DNA of 12,129 nucleotides from Planctomycetota bacterium (GTDB taxonomy: Bacteria > Planctomycetota > Brocadiia > Brocadiales > Bathyanammoxibiaceae). Every line of letters begins with the position of its first letter. The stretch's first letter is position 1. The stretch covers positions 1 through 12,129 of the forward strand of contig JAUVQR010000020.1 of the NCBI GenBank assembly GCA_030598065.1, in the 5' to 3' direction. Of the stretch, positions 5,943 to 12,129 are shown in pieces. A program made the translations under genes and the position numbers. Under the pieces are notes generated by a model. The model had not been told where the DNA came from. It worked only from the letters and a program-made list of their open reading frames with translations, and did not search any database.

Positions 5943-6488
5943 ATGAGAAAAAAGACAAAATTTCTAAAAATAACAATAGCATTAACATTACTTGCGATAT
6001 TCTGTTCGATGTCACTAGTGTATGCACAACCTCCTGGTGGTGGGTATGGTAGAGGTGGGTATGGCAAAGGTTATTTTTTGCATCAATTAACTAATACTGA
6101 TTTTGTTAAGGAGTTAGGTCTTACAGATGAGCTGCAGGATGAATTCAGAGAAAATCTAGCAGATAGCAGCGGACAAATGAAAGAGATGCGAAAGTTGCTG
6201 AGAGATAAGCGATTGAATCTTAGGGATGAATTAAGAAAGTACGATTCAGATCAAAATAAGATAGCGCAGATTACTTCAGAAATTAAAGCTTTGCAGGCAC
6301 AATTTATTGATAATCGAGTTGCTTCCACCCTAAAGCTAAAAGAGATTCTAACACAAGAGCAATTTAAAAAAGTTCAGGAAAAAATAGATAAATTAATAGA
6401 AAAAAGAAGGAGCAGTAGAGACGAACGTGGCGGTGGTTCAGGTCGTGGTAAACAAGGTGGATCTGGTGGCGGTCGCCGTGGATATTAA
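5943..6488 (+). CDS. Periplasmic Spy/CpxP-like (LTxxQ-type) protein with Gly/Arg-rich tails
   Basis: A 181-aa exported protein. The signal peptide is residues 1-28 (RKK start, hydrophobic ITIALTLLAIFCSMSLV, cleavage after VYA). A Gly/Tyr-rich segment (about 29-44) follows, then a highly charged all-helical core (about 45-157). The core has two LTxxQ-like motifs, LTDEL at 60-64 and LTQEQ at 136-140, the hallmark of Spy, CpxP, ZraP and CnrX relatives. The C-terminal tail (about 158-181) is Gly/Arg/Ser-rich. Known relatives are periplasmic chaperones or sensors of metal and envelope stress that feed two-component or ECF systems. The mature protein has only one His (47) and no Cys, so His/Cys-based metal binding as in CnrX or ZraP looks unlikely. 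ATG 5943 has AAGGGG 6 bases upstream. Sitting in the ECF module, it is a candidate sensor or effector of the circuit. Confidence 0.87.
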   Translation: MRKKTKFLKITIALTLLAIFCSMSLVYAQPPGGGYGRGGYGKGYFLHQLTNTDFVKELGLTDELQDEFRENLADSSGQMKEMRKLLRDKRLNLRDELRKYDSDQNKIAQITSEIKALQAQFIDNRVASTLKLKEILTQEQFKKVQEKIDKLIEKRRSSRDERGGGSGRGKQGGSGGGRRGY

Positions 6489-6541
6489 GGGGTTAACATT
6501 TTTTATTCTCAGAAGCATAAAAGTAGCTAATGCAGTTTAAG

Positions 6542-6607
6542 GTGGACATCCTATTGAACTACGAATATTAATCAGTGGGTGGAAGACGTTTAAGCAAATG
6601 TGTCCAC
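6542..6607. repeat. 7-bp inverted repeat at the right edge of the AT-rich island
   Basis: GTGGACA (6542-6548) and TGTCCAC (6601-6607) are exact reverse complements separated by 52 bases. They lie between the convergent ends of the Spy-like gene and hemB. No T-run marks a terminator. The repeat may be chance, or a scar of the event that placed the AT-rich module here. Confidence 0.25.
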
Positions 6608-6611
6608 GTCA

Positions 6612-7604
6612 TCATTCCTTGAGCCATTTGGCGGCGTCTTTTGCCCAGTAGGTAATAATGATATCGGCGCCCGCCCTCTTGATGGACGTAAGCATCTCAA
6701 GCGCTATCTCCCTCTCATCAAGCCACCCTTTTTCTGCAGCGGCCTTTACCATCGCGAATTCACCACTCACGCTGTAGGCGGCCACGGGGTAGGAAAACTC
6801 GTCTTTTATGATACGGATGATGTCGAGATACGGCAGCGCCGGTTTAACCATCACGATATCGGCCCCCTCATCTATGTCCATAGCCACCTCCCTGAGCGCC
6901 TCTCTGGCGTTTGGCGGGTCCATCTGATACGTGCGCCTGTCGCCGAACTTGGGTGGTGACTCGGCGGCATCCCGGAACGGACCGAAGAAGGCCGAGGCGT
7001 ATTTGGCGGCATATGACATTATCAGTAGTTTGGTGAATCCGTCCTTATCAAGCACTTCTCTTATTGCCCCGACACGGCCGTCCATCATGTCGCTGGGCGC
7101 GACAATATCAGCGCCGGCCTTCGCGTGCGACAGGGCCGTCTTCTTGAGCAGCTCAAGTGTGGCGTCGTTGTCCACGTCATACTGCCCTGTGCGCTTGTCC
7201 TTGACTATATGCCCGCAGTGGCCGTGGTCAGTGTACTCGCACAGGCAGACGTCCGTTATTACCAGTATATCCCCTACTTTTTCCTTGATAGCCCTTACGG
7301 CCTGCTGCACGATTCCGTCTTCGGCGTAGGCGCCTGTGGCCTGAGGGTCCTTGGAGTCAGGGATGCCGAACAGTATAACCCCAGACACGCCCATACCTTC
7401 AAGCTCCAGCGCCTCCTCCACCAGGACGTCTACAGACATCTGGTAATTACCCTTCATCGACCCGATTTCATTCTTCACACCCTTGCCGGGACGGACGAAT
7501 AGAGGCATAATCAAGTCGTCTACGCTAACGGCCGTCTCCCTGACCAGTTTTCTCAGGGCCTTACTGCCGCGAAGCCTCCTCGGACGGTAACTCGGGAACA
7601 GCAT
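6612..7604 (-). CDS. hemB: Delta-aminolevulinic acid dehydratase (porphobilinogen synthase)
   Basis: Condenses two 5-aminolevulinate molecules to porphobilinogen, the second shared step of tetrapyrrole (heme, cobalamin, siroheme) synthesis; cytoplasmic homo-oligomer. 330 aa, as usual. Numbered from ATG 7604, the zinc-binding cysteine cluster DVCLCEYTDHGHCG has Cys120, Cys122 and Cys130, the same numbers as in E. coli HemB. The two Schiff-base lysines are Lys201 (SYAAKYASAFFGPFR) and Lys254 (MVKPALPYLD). The zinc-dependent rather than magnesium-only type is therefore indicated. Start choice: ATG 7646 is in frame but forms part of the -10 box TATAATG, so a transcript from that promoter cannot include it. 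ATG 7604 follows AAAGGAG 11 bases upstream and gives a family-typical N-terminus (MLFPSYRPRRLR). Monocistronic on its strand here; convergent with the Spy-like gene. Confidence 0.96.
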   Translation of the reverse strand: MLFPSYRPRRLRGSKALRKLVRETAVSVDDLIMPLFVRPGKGVKNEIGSMKGNYQMSVDVLVEEALELEGMGVSGVILFGIPDSKDPQATGAYAEDGIVQQAVRAIKEKVGDILVITDVCLCEYTDHGHCGHIVKDKRTGQYDVDNDATLELLKKTALSHAKAGADIVAPSDMMDGRVGAIREVLDKDGFTKLLIMSYAAKYASAFFGPFRDAAESPPKFGDRRTYQMDPPNAREALREVAMDIDEGADIVMVKPALPYLDIIRIIKDEFSYPVAAYSVSGEFAMVKAAAEKGWLDEREIALEMLTSIKRAGADIIITYWAKDAAKWLKE

Positions 7605-7644
7605 GCGCTCATAATCTCCTTTGTGACCGGGTGTTAGATTACGC

Positions 7645-7673
7645 ATTATATGCCTGCCATAACTGCTTGTCAA
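7645..7673 (-). promoter_or_regulatory. Perfect-consensus sigma70 promoter of hemB
   Basis: On the minus strand: TTGACA (7673-7668), a 17-base spacer, TATAAT (7650-7645), an exact consensus promoter. Transcription should begin near 7638, leaving a leader of about 34 bases containing AAAGGAG before ATG 7604. Confidence 0.9.
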
Positions 7674-7684
7674 ACCGTTTGTCC

Positions 7685-7713
7685 TTGACAACAATTACAC
7701 GCCAAGATACAAT
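7685..7713 (+). promoter_or_regulatory. Sigma70 promoter of the M50 protease gene
   Basis: TTGACA (7685-7690), a 17-base spacer, TACAAT (7708-7713), the same hexamers as the kinase promoter. The -35 box is 11 bases from the divergent hemB -35 box. Predicted start is near 7720, with a leader of about 43 bases to ATG 7763. Confidence 0.8.
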
Positions 7714-7762
7714 CCGAAACTGCATAAGATAGTTTAACCCCATGCCTTAAAGACTATCCCCT

Positions 7763-8557
7763 ATGGAATTTTTGCAGAAATACAGAACCAATATAATTCT
7801 ATTTTTTTGCACCGCATGCACCACCTACCTGGTCAACGGACCGTACTATTCCATTGCAATAATGACCATACTCCTGTCCCATGAGATGGGACATTTTGTT
7901 ATGTGCAGGAAATACGGTGTAGAGGCCACGGCGCCTTACTTCATACCCGTGCCCTTTCCGCCCTTCGGTACGTTCGGGGCGGTAATCAAGATGAAGAGCC
8001 ATATACCCTCCAAGAAGGCCCTGTTTGACATCGGGGCCGCTGGCCCCCTGGCCGGGCTCGTCTTTGCCATTCCCGCCGTTATCATAGGCCTTAGCCTGTC
8101 AGAGATACGCGCCGTGCCTACCACGGCGGACACACATTACCTTGGCCTGGGCGAGCCTTTTCTCTTTACGTGGTTGTCGTGGCTGGTGGTTGGAGACGTC
8201 GCCGAGGGGCTTGACATATACCTGCATCCGGTTGCCTTCGCCGGCTGGGCCGGATTGTTTGTTACCGCGCTGAACCTGTTACCGATAGGCCAGCTTGACG
8301 GGGGCCATATAATCTACGCGCTCTTCGGTGAAAAGAGTGAGTTTATCTACAAGGTGGGCATCTTCGCCTTCTGTTGCATAGCCATGTTTTATTACCCGGG
8401 ATGGATACTGTTCGCCGTGCTGCTGCTTATCTTCGGCTTTCGTCATCCCGCGCCGTTGGATGCGCACACCCCGCTCGACGGCAGGAGAAGGTTGATAGGC
8501 CTTGGTCTGCTGGTTATATTCGCGCTTTGCTTTACACCTGCGCCCCTTAAATTCTAG
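7763..8557 (+). CDS. Site-2 protease-like M50 family membrane metalloprotease
   Basis: Predicted intramembrane zinc protease, 264 aa, with about six hydrophobic segments. The zinc-binding motif HEMGH is at 40-44 (His40, catalytic Glu41, His44). The third ligand is in NLLPIGQLDGGHI at 171-183 (Asp179). Both lie in hydrophobic helices, as in SpoIVFB and S2P. There is no PDZ domain between them, so it is of the small PDZ-less type rather than RseP. Between the motifs lie the conserved PVPFPPFGTFGAVI loop (62-75) and GAAGPLAGLV (91-100). The substrate is unknown. M50 proteases can release ECF sigma factors by cutting anti-sigma proteins, and such a module is 2.4 kb away, but hemB intervenes and there is no direct evidence of a link. 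Transcribed from its own promoter. No clear ribosome site before ATG 7763. Confidence 0.93.
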   Translation: MEFLQKYRTNIILFFCTACTTYLVNGPYYSIAIMTILLSHEMGHFVMCRKYGVEATAPYFIPVPFPPFGTFGAVIKMKSHIPSKKALFDIGAAGPLAGLVFAIPAVIIGLSLSEIRAVPTTADTHYLGLGEPFLFTWLSWLVVGDVAEGLDIYLHPVAFAGWAGLFVTALNLLPIGQLDGGHIIYALFGEKSEFIYKVGIFAFCCIAMFYYPGWILFAVLLLIFGFRHPAPLDAHTPLDGRRRLIGLGLLVIFALCFTPAPLKF

Positions 8558-8656
8558 ACGCCTTAGCCACAACTTTTTTTTGATGTACACCAACTCGCGT
8601 GTCAGCCATCTTACGGAAGATTAGCAAGACTTGAATCCAAGGCCCTGAGCAACATT

Positions 8657-9811
8657 ATGCGGAAAAAAGCTGTAATAGCGATGAGCGGAGGCGTGGACAG
8701 CAGCGTAGCGGCCCTTCTTCTAAAAGAACAGGGCTACGACGTGGTGGGGCTGTTCATGCGAATGGGTAGCCTGCCCGAGGCCGGCGTCGGGCACGAACCC
8801 GGAGGCCGTAGCAGGAGTTGCTGCAGCCTGGAGGACGCCCATGACGCCGAGCGGGTGGCGGAGTCGCTTGATATCCCATTCTACGTGCTTAACTTCAGAG
8901 ACGCCTTTGAAGGGCTGATTGACTATTTCTGCGACGAATACATAAGGGGCAGGACACCCAACCCGTGCATTGTCTGCAACCAGAAGCTCAAATTCGGCAA
9001 ATTGCTGATATTCGCGGCAGGCATAGGCGCCGATTATCTCGCCACCGGCCATTACGTGAGGATTGCGAAGTCCGGCGGCCGGTATTGCCTTAAGACCGGC
9101 TGCGACCGGGGTAAGGATCAGTCTTACGTGCTGTTTTCCCTGACGCAAGAACAGTTTTCCCACGCCCTGTTCCCTCTGGGCGACTGGACAAAGGAAGACG
9201 TTAGAAAAAAGGCGGCGGAAGCGGGCCTGCGCACCGGGTCAAAGCCGGACAGCCAGGAGATATGTTTTGTCCCAAGCGACGGCTACCGCGGTTTGCTGCG
9301 AAAGCGCATGGGCGATGCCGACACGGCAGGGCCCATACTGGACACGCTGGGAAATGTCCTGGGAAGCCATCCCGGTGTCCAGTTCTTCACCATAGGACAG
9401 CGCAGGGGACTGGGGATAGCCATGGGCGAGCCGTATTACGTCGTGGACATAGACCCTGCCACCCGAGCGGTAACCGTGGGAAGGCATGAAGAGACCCTCG
9501 TGCGTGAATTCTTCGTTACCGACCTGAACTGGCTGGCCATCAAAAGACCCGGAGGACGGTTTAAGGCCGAGGTTAAGATACGCTACAACCACACCCCTGC
9601 GGCCGCGACTGTATACCCTGTTGATGAGGACACCGTCAGGGTGCTCTTCGACAGCGCGCAAAAGGCCATTACACCGGGACAGGCCGCGGTGTTTTACCGC
9701 GGCGAGCTTGTGCTGGGAGGGGGCTGGATAGACAAAAAAAGCCCGGTGGGCCCGGCAATACACCGTCAAGGACATCAGGTAGATGTCGGGAAACAGGCCG
9801 CTCACACCTGA
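8657..9811 (+). CDS. mnmA: tRNA-specific 2-thiouridylase MnmA
   Basis: Uses ATP to activate U34 of tRNA-Lys, -Glu and -Gln and inserts sulfur, giving s2U34 and accurate decoding; cytoplasmic. Features in order: the PP-loop MSGGVDSSVA at 9-18; the CCSLEDAHDA region at 55-64; NPCIVCN at 102-108 with catalytic Cys104; ATGHY at 129-133; KDQSYVLF at 153-160; QEICF at 200-204 with the second catalytic Cys203; the FTIGQRRGLG block at 244-253; and the C-terminal beta-barrel ending in LGGGWI at 353-358. Length is 384 aa; the last 26 residues go beyond the usual end of the family and look like a nonconserved tail. No strong ribosome site precedes ATG 8657, but the PP-loop position fixes the start within a few residues. 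It is followed by a small secreted-protein gene after 24 bases. Confidence 0.97.
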   Translation: MRKKAVIAMSGGVDSSVAALLLKEQGYDVVGLFMRMGSLPEAGVGHEPGGRSRSCCSLEDAHDAERVAESLDIPFYVLNFRDAFEGLIDYFCDEYIRGRTPNPCIVCNQKLKFGKLLIFAAGIGADYLATGHYVRIAKSGGRYCLKTGCDRGKDQSYVLFSLTQEQFSHALFPLGDWTKEDVRKKAAEAGLRTGSKPDSQEICFVPSDGYRGLLRKRMGDADTAGPILDTLGNVLGSHPGVQFFTIGQRRGLGIAMGEPYYVVDIDPATRAVTVGRHEETLVREFFVTDLNWLAIKRPGGRFKAEVKIRYNHTPAAATVYPVDEDTVRVLFDSAQKAITPGQAAVFYRGELVLGGGWIDKKSPVGPAIHRQGHQVDVGKQAAHT

Positions 9812-9835
9812 GACGATACGTGTGGAGGTGTGGAA

Positions 9836-10252
9836 ATGAGAGTGATGCTGCTGGTTGCGCTTTTACTTATTATGCCGCCGATATTGTTGACGTCGCTGAC
9901 GTCGCCCGGTTACGCCTCCGCCGTAACTTACACCGACGACCAGATAGCCGATGCCATCTACAAAGCGGAAGGCGGCGAAAAGGCATCTCATCCGTACGGG
10001 ATAATGTCCGTCCCCTACAAGAATGAGGCCGACGCAAGAAGGATTTGCCTCAACACAATAAGAGACAACCGCAAGCGATACGCCGAATACGGGCACAGGG
10101 AGTACCCGGCGTTCCTTGAATTTCTGGCCTCTATATACGCCCCCACCAGGGGAAAGGGCATTACCAGATCGGCAAAGAAACTGAACGAGAACTGGTTGCG
10201 CAACGTCCGTTTCTTCCTTGAGAAAGAGCAGGAAGAAAAAAAACAGGACTGA
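9836..10252 (+). CDS. Small secreted protein of unknown function
   Basis: 138 aa. The signal peptide is residues 1-28 (MRVMLLVALLLIMPPILLTS core, cleavage after GYA or YAS). The mature part of about 110 residues has the ordered landmarks DDQIADAIYKAEGG (35-48), HPYGIMSV (52-59), RRICLNTIRDNRKRY (68-82), FLEFLASIYAP (93-103) and NWLRNVRFFLEKE (119-131), ending in a basic/acidic tail. I recall similar strings (a Gly-Gly, a PYGI-SV segment, then RRICxNTIxNN and NWxxNVxxFL) in uncharacterised small bacterial proteins, but cannot assign an activity. A lysozyme-like fold is conceivable from the N-terminal AEGG-PYGI part, without proof. ATG 9836 has GGAGG (9824-9828) 7 bases upstream; GTG 9830 is too close to it. 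It follows mnmA by 24 bases, probably in the same transcript, with no obvious functional link. Confidence 0.85.
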   Translation: MRVMLLVALLLIMPPILLTSLTSPGYASAVTYTDDQIADAIYKAEGGEKASHPYGIMSVPYKNEADARRICLNTIRDNRKRYAEYGHREYPAFLEFLASIYAPTRGKGITRSAKKLNENWLRNVRFFLEKEQEEKKQD

Positions 10253-10353
10253 ACCGCTTCAAGAAGGCCAGGATACTTTCCTCCCGCCCACTCCCACCCT
10301 GTCAACATAACAAAGCACTTGAAAAAAAGCTTGAAAACTGATACCTCTCTCTC

Positions 10354-12090
10354 ATGGATAGTATAGCCAACGCCCTGCAGGTTATTGCCAACTACATCTT
10401 CGGCCTTCCTCTGGTGGTGCTGATAATGTCTGTCGGGTGTTTCTACACCGGGCGCCTGCTGTTCCCCCAGGTTCGGCGAATACCCCACAGCATCGCCATT
10501 ACCATGGGCAAATACAGTAAGGACGAAGACCCCGGTGACGTGACACATTTCCAGGCCCTCTGCGCCGCCCTCTCTGCGACGGTAGGCGTTGGCAACATCG
10601 CAGGCGTCGCAACCGCCATACACGCCGGAGGGCCGGGCGCGCTGTTCTGGATGTGGGTGTCCGGCTTTCTGGGCATGGCTATAAAATACTCGGAATGCAC
10701 ACTTGCCCAAAGGTACAGGGTGCACCACCAGGACGGTACGGTAAGCGGCGGGCCGATGTACTATATTGAAAGGGGGCTGGGGCCGCGCTTCAGATGGCTT
10801 GCCGTCGTGTTTGCCTCAGCCGGGCTTGTCGCGACCCTCGGCGGCGGCAACATGGTACAGTCCAACTCGCTTGCCATTGCCTTTATCGACCAGTTCGCGC
10901 TAGTGAAATTTCACCCGGATACGCCGCTCTCGACGCTTAACGACGGAAACGGCATAGCAAACGGGGACAAGGCCGGGTTACAGATAAACCTGCGGGACGG
11001 TGACTCGTTCGTGGTCACTGTCGCGGGGGCTGAGACTGTACAGCACCTGCTTGACTCGATTAACAACAACCCCTCAAACCAGGGCCGTCTAACCGCCTCA
11101 ATCTCGCCGGATGATAACCGGCTGGTGCTGACAGACAATACACATGGCGACAACACATTCTCGCTGCAATCAGATAACGGCGGCGACACACTGAGTGAGC
11201 TTGGCTTCCTGAAAAAGGACGGCTCGCTTAACCGCGTGGCACCGCACGAGATAACCACCGTTGTCCCTTTCAAGTGGGCATGGCGGGCCGTCATCGGCCT
11301 TATCATCAGTGCCGTGGTAGGCGCCGTGATTATAGGAGGCATAAGGCGAATCGGCAGGGTGGCGAGCAGGCTGGTGCCGTTCATGAGCGGGATATACACG
11401 GCCGGCGCGCTGGCCATTATCTTCTGGAACATATTTGACGTGCCGCACGCATTTTATCTGATATTTCATCACGCCTTCAATCCGACCGCTGCGGCAGGCG
11501 GTTTCGCCGGGGCGACCGTACTTTACACCATAAACTGGGGGATAAGGAGGGCCGTCTTCTCAAATGAGGCCGGGCTCGGCAGCGCCGCCATTGCGCACGC
11601 CGCGGCGCGGACAAAGGAGCCGGTGCGCGAGGGCCTTGTGGCCCTGCTGGAACCCCTGGTTGATACGCTGATACTGTGCACGCTGACCGGGCTGGTAATC
11701 ATAATTACCGGGCAGTGGGTGACCGCTGCAAACTCCTCCGTCCTGACAAAAAACGCCTTCTCCGCGGGACTCCCATATGTCGGCGGCTACGTGGTCACTG
11801 CGAGTCTCATACTGTTTGCCGTCTCGACCGCCATAAGCTGGTCGTATTACGGCGACCGCTGCGCCCAGTATCTGTTCGGGCCCGCGGCGCTGTTCCCTTA
11901 CCGGTGCGTCTACCCCGCGTTCTTGTTCCTCGGGGCCAGGACGCAGCTGCGGTTCGTGTGGGGCTTTTCCGACATCGACAACGGGATGATGGCCTTCCCG
12001 AACTTGATAGCAATTATAGCGCTCAGCCCGGTAGTGGTGTACCTCACAAGGGACTATTTCTCTCGGCACCATAAGAGGATACGCCGATGA
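10354..12090 (+). CDS. AGCS-family sodium:alanine/glycine symporter with an inserted flagellin/FliD-like domain
   Basis: A LeuT-fold cation-coupled amino-acid importer in the inner membrane. Family landmarks: ALSATVGVGNIAGVATAI (72-89, the substrate/sodium-site helix), GGPMYYIERGLG (132-143), LGGGNMVQSNS (162-172), GGIRRIGRVASRLVPFM (about 327-343), FSNEAGLGSAAIAHAAA (402-418), and a C-terminal basic tail (SRHHKRIRR). Usual members are about 450-480 aa; this one is 578. The excess sits between residues about 185 and 305, where normal members have a short loop between two helices. Removing it leaves a standard AGCS protein. The reading frame is continuous through the insert with the same GC-rich codon style, so it is not a recent frameshift artefact. 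ATG 10354 has no clear ribosome site. The 101-base gap upstream shows no strong promoter. The last codon overlaps the next gene (ATGA). Substrate specificity (alanine, glycine or other) is not determined. Confidence 0.94.
   Translation: MDSIANALQVIANYIFGLPLVVLIMSVGCFYTGRLLFPQVRRIPHSIAITMGKYSKDEDPGDVTHFQALCAALSATVGVGNIAGVATAIHAGGPGALFWMWVSGFLGMAIKYSECTLAQRYRVHHQDGTVSGGPMYYIERGLGPRFRWLAVVFASAGLVATLGGGNMVQSNSLAIAFIDQFALVKFHPDTPLSTLNDGNGIANGDKAGLQINLRDGDSFVVTVAGAETVQHLLDSINNNPSNQGRLTASISPDDNRLVLTDNTHGDNTFSLQSDNGGDTLSELGFLKKDGSLNRVAPHEITTVVPFKWAWRAVIGLIISAVVGAVIIGGIRRIGRVASRLVPFMSGIYTAGALAIIFWNIFDVPHAFYLIFHHAFNPTAAAGGFAGATVLYTINWGIRRAVFSNEAGLGSAAIAHAAARTKEPVREGLVALLEPLVDTLILCTLTGLVIIITGQWVTAANSSVLTKNAFSAGLPYVGGYVVTASLILFAVSTAISWSYYGDRCAQYLFGPAALFPYRCVYPAFLFLGARTQLRFVWGFSDIDNGMMAFPNLIAIIALSPVVVYLTRDYFSRHHKRIRR
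10921..11223 (+). other. Flagellin/FliD 'hook IN'-like domain inserted in the symporter
   Basis: Encodes residues about 190-290 of the AGCS protein. The pattern is TPLSTLNDGNGI, then INLRDGDSFVVTVAGAETV, HLLDSINNNP, LTASISPDDNRLVLTD and TLSELGF. This follows the Flagellin_IN/FliD domain order: a TPLxxLNxGxG opening, a beta-strand pair, 'TVxxLLDxIN', 'xTASIxxDxxxLxLTD', then 'LxxLGF'. It is rich in Asp, Asn and Thr, hydrophilic and without membrane segments. Basic residues before the preceding helix (RFRW) and after the next (GGIRRIGR) place this loop outside by the positive-inside rule. Assignment is by eye, with no database search. Confidence 0.72.
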
Positions 12091-12129
12091 AACGCTCCGT
12101 CATCCATACAGATATGCGCCGACCCGGCA
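12087..12129 (+). CDS. 5' end of a gene translationally coupled to the symporter (partial)
   Basis: ATG at 12087 overlaps the symporter stop codon (ATGA) and has AAGAGGA (12073-12079) 7 bases upstream, a strong ribosome site. The 14 visible codons read MKRSVIHTDMRRPG before the window ends. The opening MKRxVIHTD is reminiscent of RidA-family proteins, but the following residues do not match their usual AP-x-AIGPYSQ continuation, so no function is assigned. Co-translation with an amino-acid transporter suggests an amino-acid-related role (inference). Confidence 0.6.
   Translation, partial: MKRSVIHTDMRRPG

Noticed and set aside
5447..6067. 206-codon minus-strand open frame across the zinc-ribbon gene, the intergenic region and the start of the Spy-like gene
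   Set aside because: It is antisense to two better-supported genes with ribosome sites. Its translation is proline-rich at one end and otherwise featureless, with no recognisable motif.
7763..8557. M50 protease as the dedicated processing enzyme of the ECF anti-sigma factor
   Set aside because: Plausible by general knowledge of S2P proteases, but hemB separates them, the base composition differs, the gene has a housekeeping-type promoter and no ECF promoter is seen upstream.
9239..9805. 188-codon minus-strand open frame opposite mnmA
   Set aside because: Shadow of a GC-rich coding sequence; mnmA motifs are intact on the plus strand.
10285..10353. TTGAAA-N17-TACCTC as a promoter for the symporter gene
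   Set aside because: The -10 hexamer matches the consensus poorly compared with the other promoters in the window.
10911..11432. 173-codon minus-strand open frame opposite the inserted symporter domain
   Set aside because: Considered as an alternative explanation for the insert, but the plus-strand frame is continuous with the transporter and matches the flagellin-type pattern, while the antisense product has no motif.

Overview
The window looks like a chromosomal segment of a Gram-negative bacterium. LPS-type genes (a GT9 heptosyltransferase and a Kdo/WaaP-type kinase), several signal peptides and a membrane-anchored anti-sigma factor all imply an outer membrane and periplasm. I cannot name the organism. 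The sugar-kinase variant and the gene style would suit a Planctomycetota/Brocadiales-like or deep-branching anaerobic lineage, but that is inference. No rRNA, tRNA, CRISPR or transposase was seen.

Layout. (1) 1-2220, minus strand: a secreted coiled-coil protein that runs off the left edge, preceded by a GT9 heptosyltransferase. (2) 2221-2335: a compact pair of divergent sigma70-type promoters. (3) 2336-3977, plus strand: a KdkA/WaaP-like kinase and plsY (acyl-phosphate glycerol-3-phosphate acyltransferase), closed by a rho-independent terminator. (4) 4061-6488: a visibly AT-rich island that starts with a large imperfect inverted repeat and holds an ECF sigma factor, its zinc-binding anti-sigma factor, a tiny zinc-ribbon protein and a Spy/CpxP-like periplasmic protein. 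(5) 6612-7763: hemB (minus) and a second pair of divergent consensus promoters. (6) 7763-10252, plus strand: an M50 site-2-protease-like membrane protease, mnmA (tRNA 2-thiolation) and a small secreted protein of unknown function. (7) 10354-12129: an AGCS-family sodium:amino-acid symporter and the first codons of a translationally coupled gene.

Two things stand out. First, the ECF module carries its own regulatory logic. The sequence GAACTT-N16-GTCTAA, matching the RpoE/sigma-E promoter consensus, occurs exactly upstream of the sigma gene and again exactly upstream of the zinc-ribbon gene. A degenerate version with the same 16-bp spacer lies upstream of the Spy-like gene. This points to an autoregulated envelope-stress circuit in which the Spy-like and zinc-ribbon proteins are outputs or sensors. 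Second, the AGCS symporter has about 100 extra residues (about 190-290) resembling the flagellin/FliD 'hook IN' domain, placed in a loop predicted to face the periplasm. That is an unusual transporter-adhesin-like chimera.

Four strong sigma70-like promoters, all with 17-bp spacers, allow several start codons to be reassigned. hemB starts at 7604, the heptosyltransferase at 2220, and the kinase probably at GTG 2336, possibly as a leaderless mRNA.
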